Shown piece by piece: positions 1 through 10,533 of a DNA stretch of 64,000 nucleotides (the first letter of the stretch is position 1; each line of letters begins with the position of its first letter). The position numbers and the translations under genes are program-made. Source of the stretch: Candidatus Symbiopectobacterium endolongispinus (GTDB lineage Bacteria > Pseudomonadota > Gammaproteobacteria > Enterobacterales > Enterobacteriaceae); assembly GCF_018777385.1 (NCBI RefSeq), contig NZ_JAFJYB010000002.1, forward strand, positions 248,001 through 312,000, written 5' to 3'. The notes under the pieces were generated by a model. It was not told the DNA's origin. It saw nothing but the letters and a program-made list of their open reading frames with translations, and made no database searches.

Positions 1-710
1 TGATCGACATGCGGCTTTTCTTTGTCCCAATAGTTAGGGTTGCGCTTGAGGATCAGATGGCTACCGCGTTCCCACTGGCTAAACAGGTAGGGACCGGTGC
101 CGATCGGCGCGCTTCCGTTCTGGTTTTTAAGCGGATCGGTATTCTCGTAGATATGCTTGGGCAATATCGGCGATTCTGCTGCGGTCAGCGCGCGTAACAG
201 ATAAGGTGCAGGCTGCGACAGCTCAATCACCGCCGTGTTGGCATCTGGTGTTTTCACCTCAGTCACGCTGGCGAAGGTACTGGCCCCACGCGGGTGGTAT
301 TTCTTGAGCAATTCTATTGAATAGGCCACATCCGCCGAGGTGAAATCCTGCCCATCATGCCATTTCACTCCCTTGCGCAGATGAAAGGTATAGGTTTTGC
401 CATCGGGACTGACTTCCCAGGCGGTGGCTAACTGCGGCTGTGGATTGAGATCGAAATCGTATTTCAGCAACCCTTCCGTCACCTTGCCGCTCACACTCAG
501 GCTTGGCGTAGCAACGGTGGACAGCGCCACCAGCGTAGGCGGTTCGGCGTTCAAGACGATATTCAACGTGCCGCCGCGCTGTGGCTCTGGCGTTTGTGCG
601 TATACGGTTGCACCGCTGGTGGCTAACAGGGCGTACAGCGCCAGCGTTGCCGCTAGCTTTACCGGACGCTGTTGACGCTTTTTCCCTAAACGAAAGTCTA
701 ACCAATTCAT
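1..710 (-). CDS. Periplasmic substrate-binding protein of a peptide/opine-type ABC transporter (partial, runs off the left edge)
   Basis: An uninterrupted minus-strand frame starts at the ATG ending at 710 and is still open at base 1, giving at least 236 residues. It begins with a basic N-terminus and a hydrophobic stretch ending near TVYAQ, which looks like a Sec signal peptide. The mature part has the SBP family 5 signature order: a GGTLN strand, a TEGLLKYD segment, then YTFHLRKGVKWHDG followed by SADVAYS, and later IGTGPYLF and LKRNPNYWD. This fold captures oligopeptides or related solutes for an ABC importer. The 29-nt spacing to hyuB suggests that it delivers the substrate of the hydantoinase genes. 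The C-terminal half and the permease genes would lie outside the window. Confidence 0.88.
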   Translation of the reverse strand, partial: MNWLDFRLGKKRQQRPVKLAATLALYALLATSGATVYAQTPEPQRGGTLNIVLNAEPPTLVALSTVATPSLSVSGKVTEGLLKYDFDLNPQPQLATAWEVSPDGKTYTFHLRKGVKWHDGQDFTSADVAYSIELLKKYHPRGASTFASVTEVKTPDANTAVIELSQPAPYLLRALTAAESPILPKHIYENTDPLKNQNGSAPIGTGPYLFSQWERGSHLILKRNPNYWDKEKPHVD

Positions 711-739
711 AAGCACCTCAACCTTGTCATGCGTTGTCG

Positions 740-2437
740 TTATTTGTTTTCATCACCGTAGTGGTAATCACGGCTGGCAGCTTGCGCGCTGACCAGTCCG
801 CTACGAACATCCTGGGCGATAGCGTGCGCAGAACGTTCGCGCGCGTCGCCCAAACCGGCGCCGCCCGGCGTTTCTACGACCAGATGTTCGCCCGGTGGGA
901 TCGCCTGTCGGCCTTTACCTTTCAGTAACGCGCCGGAGGCCAGACTCACTCTGCCCGGTGCGCCGTCCGCACCGCCTTCTGCGCCACGAGAGGGATAAAC
1001 AATGCGATCCCACGCCGCGCCCAGTAACATCGGTGCCTGCTGCCCATGGGAAATTTCGATGACTTGCCCCAACCCTCCGCGCTGCCGGCCTGCGCCGCCG
1101 GAATCTGGTCGGTACTCTTTACGCCAGAACACCAGCGGACTCATGGTTTCCAGAATCTCTATGGAGATATTGCGCACGCCGCTGGGGAACGAGGTGGTGG
1201 AAAGCCCATCCAGCGTCGGGCGACCACCGGTGCCACCGGTGGAAAAGCTGGTGATGGTAAAGCGCTGTTCGTTGACCAACCGCTCATTGGAATAGCCCAC
1301 AATCGGGTGGCCGCCCGACAGGCGGATGTTCCACAGTGATGGGGAGCCTTCGGCTGGCACCGCGCCGGGGCGCGCCTGACGCAGACAGCCAAACACAACA
1401 TCCGGCAACAGCTGACCGATAATGTGGCGCGCGGCCACTGCCGCAGGGTAGGGGGCATTGACGATAGAACCCTCCGGTGCGCTCACGCGAATCACGCCTA
1501 ACGATCCGGCATTGTTAGGGATATCGGCACCAATCAGGCAGCGAATGCCAAACGAGGTGTAGGCATCGGTGTAGGCTTTCACCACGTTAATGCCTTGCGG
1601 AACATAGGGATCGGTGCCGGTAAAATCGACCTCAATGTCGCCGTCGCGAATGTGTAACGTGGCGCGAATGCGGATCGGTGCATCATAACCATCCACCAGC
1701 AGTTCATTGCTCCAGCTTCCTTGCGGCCACTGACGCACCGCATCACGCATCGCCTGTTCGGAGTGCTGTAAAATATGCTCGCCCACTGGCACCAGCGAAT
1801 CGAGGGCAAATTCATCCATCATGCGGTTGAGGAAGCGGGCACCGACGTCGTTACAGGCCACCAGCGCCAGCAAATCGCCTTCGACCTGCTCCGGTTCACG
1901 CACGTTGGCGCGAATAATATCCAGCACCACCTGATTGATCTGGCCGCCATCGATAAAGCGCAGCAGCTGCAAAAACAACCCTTCGTGATAGATCAACTGA
2001 CTATCCGGTCCTGGGCCTAAGCCACCGATATCTGCGACGTGCAGCGTCGAGGCGAACAAACCAACCGCCTGTTCCTGACGAAATACCGGCGTCACCATCG
2101 TCATATCGTATAGATGGCCGGTGCCTTTCCAGGGATAGTTGGTTAAAAACACATCACCCGCATGCATCTGTTCCAACGGAAACGCGCGTAGGAAGTGTTT
2201 GACCGATTCCGCCATCGAATTGACGTGGCCCGGTGTGCCGGTAACCGCCTGCGCGATCATGCGCCCATCCGGTAAAAAGACCCCGGCGGACAAATCGCCG
2301 GCTTCTCGGGTTGAGGTGCCAAACGCGGTGCGGATCAGCGCTTGCGCCTGCTCCCCCACCACGGAAATCAGACGGTTCCACATCACCTGATACTGCAATG
2401 CTGTTACCGGTGCGGATGCGGCGGTTAGGTTACTCAT
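740..2437 (-). CDS. hyuB: Hydantoinase B / 5-oxoprolinase beta-type subunit
   Basis: The product is about 565 residues, the usual length for the HyuB family. The start chosen is the ATG at 2437 (MSNLTAAS); it overlaps the end of the upstream hyuA remnant by 8 nt, as expected for translational coupling. Recognisable family blocks are GDVFLTNYPWKGTGH, the VHVADIGG-type block (here LHVADIGGLGPG) and a glycine-rich C-terminus with GGAGRQRGGLGQ and VETPGGAGLGD. With HyuA it would form the ATP-dependent cyclic-amide hydrolase that opens hydantoins or 5-oxoproline. HyuB is intact here, but its HyuA partner is broken, so the enzyme is probably inactive. Confidence 0.87.
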   Translation of the reverse strand: MSNLTAASAPVTALQYQVMWNRLISVVGEQAQALIRTAFGTSTREAGDLSAGVFLPDGRMIAQAVTGTPGHVNSMAESVKHFLRAFPLEQMHAGDVFLTNYPWKGTGHLYDMTMVTPVFRQEQAVGLFASTLHVADIGGLGPGPDSQLIYHEGLFLQLLRFIDGGQINQVVLDIIRANVREPEQVEGDLLALVACNDVGARFLNRMMDEFALDSLVPVGEHILQHSEQAMRDAVRQWPQGSWSNELLVDGYDAPIRIRATLHIRDGDIEVDFTGTDPYVPQGINVVKAYTDAYTSFGIRCLIGADIPNNAGSLGVIRVSAPEGSIVNAPYPAAVAARHIIGQLLPDVVFGCLRQARPGAVPAEGSPSLWNIRLSGGHPIVGYSNERLVNEQRFTITSFSTGGTGGRPTLDGLSTTSFPSGVRNISIEILETMSPLVFWRKEYRPDSGGAGRQRGGLGQVIEISHGQQAPMLLGAAWDRIVYPSRGAEGGADGAPGRVSLASGALLKGKGRQAIPPGEHLVVETPGGAGLGDARERSAHAIAQDVRSGLVSAQAASRDYHYGDENK

Positions 2438-4564
2438 GATGAAAATCCTCGCTGCCAAGCTCAAGAATCAGATGACCCTGCGGGCTAAGGTGGGCGGAAA
2501 AACCGCAGTACACCACGGTAGTGGTTTCCTCTTCCACCACCAGCGCCGGGCCGGATACGTATTGCTCCTGTGTTAACGCAGTACGCTCATGAAGCGGCGT
2601 GGCGGTGAAGCCGTTGTCCTCAATCTGATACACCTGACGCTGATGTGGTGATGAGGCGGCGGTATGCGTGTTGCTTGGCGTCCAGCGAGCGGTAGCCGAG
2701 GCAAGATCGTCATGAGTCGAGGCGGCAACCGACCAACTGATGGCCTCAACCGGCACATTGTCGAGACTGCGGCCATACAGCTCGCGATAGCACTGTGCGA
2801 AACGCGTTTGCAGTAGGTGGACGGTTTGCGCCTGCACGCTACCGTCCGGCAGCTCGATAGGGACTTCATGCCCTTGGCCGGCATAACGCAGATAGACAAT
2901 GCGCTGTACCTGAATATCCCCCTGCGGCGCAGCCTGGCGCACGATGGTGGTCGCTTGTTCGGTTAATCCGGCCAGCAGCGCGTTAACCTCATCGTGGTTC
3001 ACACCATCCAGCCGTTGATAGAAACTGCGTACCGCCTGATAGGCGATTGGGGCCCAGAGAAAGCCCAGTGCCGAGCCGACACCGGCAGAGCGAGGGATCA
3101 CGACGCGGTTAATACTCAGCTTGCGAGCTAATCGTGCCGCCTGAAGCGGTGCGGCACCGCCAAAGGCGATAAGGGTATAGTGCTCAACGTGTTTGCCTTG
3201 TTCGCTGGCATGCACGCGTGCCGCATTAGCCATATTCTCTGCCACGATCTCTGCAACAGAGAGTGCCGCCAGATCGGCGGAGTAGCCCAGCGGTGCACCA
3301 ATTTGTGCGGCGAGTGCCTGCTGTGCGGCTTCAATGTTTAAGGCCACTTTACCGCGGGCGAAGCGCGCTGGGTCCAGACGACCTAGTACCGCATTGGCAT
3401 CGGTTACCGTGGCCTGCGTGCCGCCTAATCCATAGCTGACCGGCCCCGGTTCAGAACCGGCACTATCCGGCCCAACCTGAATGCGTTGCAAGGTATCCAC
3501 GCGGGCGATCGATCCGCCGCCTGCGCCGATCCCCACCATTTCGATCACTGGAATGCGGCTCGGCAGTCCTGATCCTTTTGGGTAACGGTGCACGCGGCCA
3601 AATTCGAAGTTGCGGGAAATTTGCGGCGGATAATCATCGATAAAGCAGATTTCGCCGTGGTGCCGCCCATATCAAACGACAGCGCTCGGGTTTAACCCAA
3701 TTCCGCAACCACGCGCTGGGCCAGAATAGCGCCACCCGCCGGGCCGGACTCCACCAGACGCACCGGCTGTTCAATGCCGGTTTGCAGCGTGGTGATTCCT
3801 CAGCCGGAAGTCATCAGAAACAGCGGAATGTGCAACCCACGCGCGGTCAATCGTTGCTCAAGACGTGACAGATAGCCTGCCACCAGTGGTTGCACGTAAG
3901 CGTTCGCGCAGGTCGTAGAGAGCCGTTCGTATTCACGGATTTACGGACATACCACGCTGGAAAGCGACACCGCGAGGTGAGGCAATTCTTGTTGCAGGAG
4001 CTCGGCAACGCGCTGTTCATGCTGTGGGTTGCGATAGCTGTGCAGCAGCACTACGGCAACGCTGTCGATATCTTCCTCGCGCAGCGTTTGCGCAATGCGC
4101 CTTACGTCGTCTTCATTGAGCGGCAGCAGCACGTCTCCCTGGGTGTTGATGCGTTCGGTGACGCCAAAGCGCCAATAGCGTGGCACCAGCGGAGCGGGTT
4201 TTTGCAGGAAAACATCGTACTGCGCGAAGCGGTCTTCGAGACCGATTTCGACCAGATCGCGAAACCCCTGGGTGGTGATCAATGCCGTGCGTGCCCCTTT
4301 GCGCTCTATCAGCGCATTGGTGGCAAGCGTGGTGCCGAGGATTAACAGGTCCACATCGTGCAGTGTCCGGCCTGCGAGCTTCAGGTTCTCTTCGATACCT
4401 TGCAGCACGCCTTGCTCCGGTTCAGTGGTGGTAGTCAGGGTTTTTGACGTGTAACGTTGTTCACCATCGAGCAATACCACATCGGTAAAGGTGCCACCGA
4501 CATCAACGGCCAAACGTATTATGGGCTCTGGTTTATCTTGCGAGGAAAGCGGTAATTCAGACAT
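2430..4564 (-). pseudogene. hyuA: Hydantoinase A / oxoprolinase alpha-type subunit, broken by three stops and a frameshift
   Basis: The N-terminal part (start ATG at 4564, MSELPLSS) holds the ASKHA-type ATPase motif AVDVGGTFTD and the block LILGTTLATNALIERKGA. The C-terminal part resumes from about 3593 with VEMVGIGAGGGSIA. Between them the frame reads SSVVCP-stop-IREYERLS (stop near 3942), then FLMTSG-stop-GITT (near 3800), then VVAELG-stop-TRALSFDMGGTT (near 3695). A one-base deletion follows just after the FDMGGTTAK metal/ATP motif near 3655. Three nonsense codons plus a frameshift within 350 nt indicate genuine decay rather than sequencing error. HyuA would bind ATP for cyclic-amide hydrolysis with HyuB. 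Confidence 0.9.
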
Positions 4565-4817
4565 AACGCGAACATGTTCCAATGCTGTTGCCAAACCATC
4601 ACCGCGCCGCATGTCAAAACACGCAGCAAACGGCAATTCTCAGGGGAGATGACGAGATGGAAGCACTATCGGGCGATATAACGGACAAAACAATAAAGTA
4701 TATTTGCTAACCATATGCAGAATAAGCAATAGGGTGCTACGGGGTTTGCCGCCCTCCACCGGTTATCCCGCGAGGAGCCTGTGAGGGGCAGCAATCAGGT
4801 TGGTAGGTGTTGAGAAA

Positions 4818-5507
4818 CTACAACGATGCGCCACCGCACATCACCAACTGCTGGCCGGTGATGGCAGCCGCAGACGGAGAGAGCAGATAGCACACCAGAT
4901 CGGCCACTTCCTGCGGCTGGATAAAACGCCCGATCGGGGGCAATTTTGGTGGTGAGCTCTGTCTGCCGGGTTGGTTTAGCATCGGGGTTTCCGTGGCTCC
5001 CGGCGCTACGATATTGACCGTGATACCGCGCGGTGCCAACTTTGCGGCCCAACTCCTAACCATACCGATCATGGCCGATTTGGTCGTGACATACTGGCTA
5101 CGCCCTGCCGCACCGCTGGAAGTGCGGCTGCCTAACAGAATGATGTGTCCACCGCTCGGCAATTTATCGACCAGCCTATCGGCCAGCACTTCAGCAACCT
5201 GCACATGCAAACGCCACAGTTTTTCGCTGTCAGCCACGTTGAGTTGACCCAACGGGGCCGCTTTCATCATACCTGCGGCGTGAATCACGGCATCGACCTG
5301 GGTGATGTGCGCAAGATAACCTTGCAGCGCATCGAGGTTGGTAACGTTCAGCGCCTGATGGATAAATTGCGGATGCTTGAGCGCGCCGGGTTGACGCGAC
5401 AGCCCCGTCACTTTCCATCCTTGATCCAATAGCGTTTGGGCAATGGCAGCACCAATACCGGAACTGGTGCCGGTAATCAGCGCATGTTTGCGTTCGCTGA
5501 CAGCCAT
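4818..5507 (-). CDS. Short-chain dehydrogenase/reductase (SDR family)
   Basis: This intact 229-residue classical SDR has the NAD(P)-binding motif TGTSSGIG at residues 13-20 and an HAAG motif in place of the usual NNAG. The catalytic block has the SRTSSGAAG serine region followed by YVTTKSAMIG, which supplies the Tyr and Lys of the YxxxK pair. The PGATETPM loop is also typical. The protein would be a cytoplasmic NAD(P)H-dependent oxidoreductase of a small alcohol or sugar acid; the substrate cannot be read from sequence. It sits between the hydantoinase genes and the YhcH-like remnant on the same strand and probably belonged to the same catabolic island. Confidence 0.88.
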   Translation of the reverse strand: MAVSERKHALITGTSSGIGAAIAQTLLDQGWKVTGLSRQPGALKHPQFIHQALNVTNLDALQGYLAHITQVDAVIHAAGMMKAAPLGQLNVADSEKLWRLHVQVAEVLADRLVDKLPSGGHIILLGSRTSSGAAGRSQYVTTKSAMIGMVRSWAAKLAPRGITVNIVAPGATETPMLNQPGRQSSPPKLPPIGRFIQPQEVADLVCYLLSPSAAAITGQQLVMCGGASL

Positions 5508-5539
5508 AAGGTGCTCCCCTGTATCAAGACTCGTCGGTG

Positions 5540-6016
5540 TTACAGCGGTGTAAAATAGCTGACGGGCACTTTAAACACCGCTTTTTTTACCGGTGCGGGA
5601 ATATTGCCTATCGCGCACAGCGCCTGATGCGGCTCTCCGGGGTATAATGTGACGAAATCTCCGGCGCGCAAGTGGATCTGATGAGGCACCCGCGGGTTGT
5701 CTAAAATATAGAGATCCGGCTTACGTTCAGTCGCGGGTTGCCCAATCACGCTGTTCAGCCCATAACCGATGATCTCTTCCCCAGCCAGAATCAACTGAAT
5801 ATCCAGAAAGTTGTGGTGGAATTAGGTATGACGTTCTGCCTGCGGAGCGGTAGATACCGTGCCAATACTGTAAAACCAGTCTGCCTCTTCCGGTTGATAT
5901 TTCCCTTCCGGCTTGGCGTTCAGTTCATCCAGCGTCATGCCGGGTGAGGAGAGAATCGCTAACAGCGGCGCGGGCAGCGTCGCCAACGGCAGATGCTGCA
6001 AATTGCCTGCAATCAT
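5540..6016 (-). pseudogene. YhcH/YjgK/YiaL family protein, nonsense-disrupted
   Basis: The frame from the ATG at 6016 (MIAGNLQHL) is typical of the YhcH/YjgK/YiaL cupin-like family, which is linked to sialic acid and sugar-acid catabolism. It runs for 64 residues to PQAERHT, then hits a TAA near 5822. The same frame continues directly with FHHNFLDIQLILAGEE and ends at 5540 with a family-like C-terminus (YPGEPHQ, VKKAVFKVP). A single nonsense codon therefore separates two halves of an otherwise complete gene of about 158 codons. It lies directly downstream of a strong terminator following the sialidase-like gene. Confidence 0.82.
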
Positions 6017-6030
6017 GGTATAGCTCCTGA

Positions 6031-6061
6031 TAAAAAGAGACACCGCGTTTGCGGTGTCTCT
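6031..6061 (-). terminator. Rho-independent terminator after the sialidase-like gene
   Basis: A perfect 11-bp inverted repeat (AGAGACACCGC and GCGGTGTCTCT, 4-nt loop) occupies 6036-6061. Read on the minus strand it is followed by a run of five T. It lies 8 nt after the original stop of the minus-strand sialidase-like gene and 15 nt before the start of the YhcH-like gene. Confidence 0.8.
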
Positions 6062-6068
6062 CGATGTA

Positions 6069-7192
6069 TCAACCTTTTACCCATGCCTCATCGACACATA
6101 CGTACTTGATGGCCTGACGGAAATAGGTGAAGGCCACATGCAATTTCCCTTCCGGCCCCTGCTTGATGCTGGGATAGGAGAACTCTCAGTTCAGCTTCTG
6201 CTGCGAGTTGTTGGTCATACAATAGCCGTCACCCACTTCGATGTTACGCTGCCACGGCCAGGTCTTGCCGCCATCTTCCGAAATGGCCAGCGTCATAGGG
6301 GCGCGCGGTGCACCCCAGAAGGCGCTGCGCCCTTCGGTGATTTCCAGCATCTTGGCGTCATTGCCGCCGTCTTCATCTTCGATTTCGTCATACAACGACA
6401 CGCGGCGCTCGGTGGCATCGGTGGCGCTCATGTGGTTGAACACCAGCGCCAGATGGCCGTTTTGCAGCGTCGTCACCTGAATGGAGGAGTTATTGTTCGG
6501 CAATGTGGTGGGCATGGGCACCGACCAGGTTTTACCGCCATCCGTAGAGTGGCTACGATAGATAAAGTCAGCCCAGCGGCTGCGGAACAGCGCTAGCAGT
6601 GAACCATCTGCCAGCGGCGTGATGTTCATGTGAACGCAGCCCGTGCTGTTCGGCACTGAGTATTCCTGCCAGGTTTTACCCTGGTCGCTGGAGATTTTTA
6701 CTGCGCTGTCATCGTTGTTACCCACCCATTTCTCACCGTGCGCTACGCGGCAATAGAACACTGGCAGCAGCCAGTCGCCGTTAGGCAGTACGGTGATCGG
6801 CTGGCGGATAAAGGTGCCCGGCTGATCCAACAACGTACCGATTTCCCCCCAGGTATAGCCCAGGTCGGTGGACTGGCGATAACGCACAATGGCGGTGTCC
6901 TGATTACCGGATTTCTGCGCGGTATACAGCAGCCACAGCACGCCGTCTGGTGCCAGAAACAGCACCTGGTTCTGCTCGGAACGCGTGGCGTCTTCCGATA
7001 ACTTAACCGCTTGTGACCACTGCGCGCTGCCGTTAGCCAGACGCACATCACATCGCCATTCGGCAAATGCAGCAGGTTGGCCGCGTGGTTTTGAGGGCAG
7101 ACGGAAGGCAGATAGGCATCAATGCGCTGCGCATCCCCTTCGGTCTGATGAATCACGCCGGTACGCTCTACGGTGATGGTTTCAGTCGTCAT
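6069..7192 (-). pseudogene. Sialidase-like (BNR/Asp-box) exo-glycosidase, frameshifted and nonsense-disrupted
   Basis: The original start is the ATG at 7192 (MTTETITVERTG). After about 50 codons the frame shifts near 7030-7046, and the second segment carries the beta-propeller body. Asp-box-type motifs are visible: SSDQGKTWQEY, STDGGKTWS and SEDGGKTWPW. A TGA interrupts SQQKLN-stop-EFSYPSIKQG near 6187, and the original stop is at 6069. The family hydrolyses terminal sialic acids or related sugars; intracellular members of this type occur with YhcH-like and DapA/NanA-like proteins. No signal peptide is visible. Two independent lesions make it a pseudogene. Confidence 0.83.
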
Positions 7193-7198
7193 GACGAA

Positions 7199-8613
7199 TT
7201 AGGCTCCTGTTTGAGTAACGGATGTTTTCTTTTCTGGCCGTGGTGCGTTCTTGTTCGGAATCAGACGATCCAGGCACATCACGATGGCTGGGGTTGCCAG
7301 TGCAACATACATGTTATCGATGCCGAACGGGTTACCAATCACATACCATACCGATGTCACCACGCAGGCAGCAATCAGGCTGGCATTGGCACCGCGAGCG
7401 CTGTTAAAGAACGGCAGGTAGAAGGCAATCATGGCAACCACAGAGATGGATAGACGAATCGCACGGGTAAAGAACGACAGCTTCAGCACTTCAGGCACCA
7501 GCAGCACGAAGACCAGCGGCAGGAAACCGATGATGAGCGAGAATACGCGCGTCATCTTCATCTCTTTTTCAGGCGTCGGGTTGTAGTACGGTACGTAGAA
7601 GTCTTTTACGATCAGAGATGCAATCGCCAGTGCCACGGTACTCACGCTGATAAAGATGGACGCCACCAGCGAGGTAGTAACCAGACCAGCCACGGGTTCA
7701 TGTCTTGCAGGAACACCGGCAGTGCATACAGGCTCTTGATTTCCGGGTGAACAAACTTCGCGGTCACACCTATCACGGCGATAGCCAGTGCAATCGGCAT
7801 ACAGAACAGTAAGGCAATCCAAGTAGCGCGTTTGGCGGATGCCGCATCTTTGGTCGCGGAAATCGCCTGAATCACGAACTGGGTACAGAAAATCGAGCCG
7901 ATAGTACCGATTAACCAAGCGAAGATAGTACTCGCGCCGATGTTGCCATCCCAGGTCCAGTAGAACTCAGGCATCTGCTGAACCATCGGGGTAATACCGC
8001 CGGTCATTTTCAGGGCCACGTACAGGATGATCATCACACCGATGTACTTCACGCCGCTGTGGATCAGGGTGACATACGCCACGCCTTTCAACCCACCTAA
8101 GTAGAAGTAGAAAGTACTGACGATCGCCGTGATCAAAGCTGCCACTGGCAGAGATATTTTCAGTACGGTGGAGATAGCCGCCGCACCGCTGACGTAGTTA
8201 CCCACGTTTACCAGCAGCAGGGCATAGATCATGATGATCGAAATGATGTTTTTGGTGGAAGTACCGTACCTCTCGGCGATCGCACCGGAAATGGTGACTT
8301 TACCGGTGTTGTAGATCTTCTTCACCAGGATCATTCCGAACAGCAGGAAGCCGATAGCGGCACCGATCACGGACCAGGAAGCGGCGATGCCACTTTCAAA
8401 TGCGGCCTGCGCCGTACCAACCGTGGATTTTGCGCCGATAAACTCGGTCATCAGCAAAATACCGACGATAAACGCGGGCAGCGCGCGCGAGCCTCCCATA
8501 AATTCGGAGCTGGGTTTACTGCGTAATTTCAGCGTCAGCCAGGAGGTGAACGCGATATAGAACACTATCATCCCGATGATGATGAGGGTATCTGTCAGAT
8601 CAAAATGGTTCAT
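7199..8613 (-). pseudogene. Sodium:solute symporter (SSS family), frameshifted
   Basis: The N-terminal segment (start 8613, MNHFDLTDTL) gives about ten hydrophobic helices of an SSS transporter, with the family-like glycine-rich block GAAAISTVL and the YLGGLKGVAYVT segment. Near 7685 the frame breaks after DMNPWL and resumes as GLVTTSLVASIF in another frame, continuing with four or so helices to the stop at 7199. The local sequence fits a loss of about four bases. The transporter would import a sugar acid or sialic-acid-like solute with Na+. It lies 6 nt upstream of the sialidase-like gene, consistent with one operon. Confidence 0.85.
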
Positions 8614-8680
8614 ATCTTTCGACCTATCGTTGTCGTTGTTGTCGCAGGGTGGTTGTTATCAAACAGGGTAATAAACGTTG

Positions 8681-9129
8681 TTATGCAAATGCGCTGACGA
8701 TACGACGGATAGCCGCTTCATCCTGTTCGGAGAACTTGATGGGGTAACGACTTACGCCACCGCACGGTAGTGGGCGATCAGTTCTTCTTGTTTCAGCGGA
8801 ATAAAATAGGGAGTAATAACCGAAACCGCATCGACACTTAGCGCGGCGATACGCTTGCCGAACTTGATGGTTTCACGCGTAGAGATTTCACCGATATGGC
8901 CTACCACCGGTACCTTACCTGCCACTTCATCCACGCAGGTTTCGGTCACCGCGACTTTTTCATCGGTGTGTAGTACGAAGAATTCACCGTTGGTACCGTT
9001 GCAGAAGATACCGTTGCCATACTGCATCTGACGCTGAATTTGTGCGCGCAATGCTGTTGGATTGAATTCACCCTGACCGTCAAAGGGCGTGACGATTGCG
9101 GTCAACACGCCGGTAATACGTTTGCTCAT
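8681..9129 (-). pseudogene. DapA/NanA-family class I aldolase, internally deleted
   Basis: The start at 9129 gives MSKRITGVLTAIVTPFD, then NGTNGEFFVL (the GTTGE-type loop) and VVGHIGEISTRETI, all typical of the dihydrodipicolinate synthase/N-acetylneuraminate lyase family. The frame stops after 125 codons. About 26 codons in another frame downstream (RYPIKFSEQDEAAIRR, ending SAFA at 8681) are a plausible family C-terminus. Some 150 codons, including the Schiff-base lysine region, are therefore missing through an internal deletion. The protein would have cleaved a 2-keto sugar acid to pyruvate and an aldehyde. Confidence 0.82.
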
Positions 9130-9178
9130 TGTTTTTCCTCGTTACTGCGTAATCAAAAAAGAACACCAAGTCTGTGAA

Positions 9179-10303
9179 TCAGAACAGCGTCAGATAAATA
9201 TCGCGCACGTCGTCCGCCTTCACCGTGGCGGGCACGTTTTTCATAAGACGCTGAACCTGCAAAGCCCCTTCGACCAGATCGGGCAAATGCGTTTTTTCGA
9301 TACCTAATTGTTGCAGTGAGCTGGGCAGCGCCAGGCGCTGTACCAGATCGGTGAAATAGGTGACCAGCGCGTGAGATTTCTCTGTGACGGAGAGCGACAG
9401 GTTGGCGTCGGGCAGCAGGTCATAGACCTGTGCGAATTTCTCTTCCGCCGCTGGGCGCACAAAGCGCATGCAAGGGGCCAGCAAAATGGCATTCGCCACG
9501 CCGTGTGGAATGTGATACTTGCCGCCGAACGGGTAAGACATGGCGTGCACTAGATGTGTGCCCGCGTGGGCAATCGCGGCACCGCCGTAGTAGGAAGCCC
9601 ACAGCATGTTCAGTCGCGCTTCCAGATTCTCGGGTTCACGGATGGACAGTTCGATATTGGCAAACAGCTTTTTCAAACCGATCAGCGCGTAGTTATCGCC
9701 CACTGGGTTGGCGATAGTCGCGGTGAAGCATTCGATCAGGTGGCACAGCGCATCGATACCGGTGGACGCCGCAATGTGAGACGGCATGCTGGTGGTCAGT
9801 TCCGGCACCAGGGCGACATAGTCCGGCAGCATTACCGGTGTGATGATACCCACCTTGGTGGCTTTCTCTGGGATCGCCAGAATGGCGTTTGGCGTGGCTT
9901 CGGAGCCAGTGCCCGCCGTCGTTGGGATCAATAAGGAGGCGTTGCGGTGCGTCGGTTTTTCACCAGCCAGCAAGGTGTCAAGAGAGACTGCGTTATCGCC
10001 GACACACAGCAGGACAGCAGCTTGGCCACGTCCAATACGCTGCCGCCGCCTACGCCAATCACTAGCTCAGTGCGAGCATTGGGCAGCGCTTCCAGAATAT
10101 GAGCGACATCGTGCTGGCTCGGATCCGGCGGCAAGGGTGATAGCTGGCACACACGCTTTGACCTGGTTGAGCAGGGCCTGTACGCCGGGCTGCTGCACGA
10201 TATTGCGGTCAGTCACGAACAGAACGTGCTGGCGTGAGGTTAGCAGGTAGCGGATATCGTTAATGGCATGGCTGCCGCTGATGATAGTGCTATTGATGTT
10301 CAT
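9179..10303 (-). pseudogene. Iron-containing alcohol dehydrogenase, two frameshifts
   Basis: Three minus-strand segments in different frames together encode a protein of about 375 residues. The first (start 10303, MNINSTIISG) resembles the N-terminal nucleotide-binding part. The second carries VIGVGGGSVLDVAK, the family's NAD-binding GGGS motif. The third carries IPTTAGTGSEAT and the metal-binding region with IECFTATIA and GVANAILLAPCM. Breaks fall near 10145 and 9990. It would oxidise or reduce a small alcohol or aldehyde in the cytoplasm. It is the promoter-proximal gene of the leftward run ending with the sialidase-like gene, divergent from dtnK. Confidence 0.85.
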
Positions 10304-10380
10304 GGCGTTCCTTTACAGTGTTCACGCAGTGAAAGTTATTTTTATCAATCAATACGTGCTTAAAGATCGTTTATTGACGT

Positions 10381-10392
10381 AATGACGTCATT
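10381..10392. promoter_or_regulatory. Candidate operator palindrome in the divergent control region
   Basis: The perfect 12-bp palindrome AATGACGTCATT lies in the 230-bp AT-rich region between the leftward alcohol dehydrogenase gene and the rightward dtnK-pdxA2-deoR unit. A partial copy (TTGACGTAA) lies just before it. The DeoR-family regulator encoded downstream is the obvious candidate ligand, but this is inference from position only. Confidence 0.35.
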
Positions 10393-10533
10393 TTTTAGCG
10401 TAATTTATAGGCTGGATTGCTTTTAAATAATTTGATGTTGCTCGAATATAATTAAATATGATTCAATATAATCATTGTCAGGTAATCGACACACCATCGT
10501 CGTTATGCCATTATCGATAAATAAGGGGTGGGT

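Noticed and set aside
3890-4345. Plus-strand 151-codon frame opposite hyuA
   Set aside because: The minus strand clearly encodes the HyuA ATPase N-terminus; the plus frame has no recognisable features.
2430-4564. In-frame TGA in hyuA (and elsewhere) as selenocysteine codons or stop recoding
   Set aside because: TAA, TAG and TGA all occur in frame in many genes and at non-conserved positions, often together with frameshifts. No SECIS-like structure or alternative code is needed.
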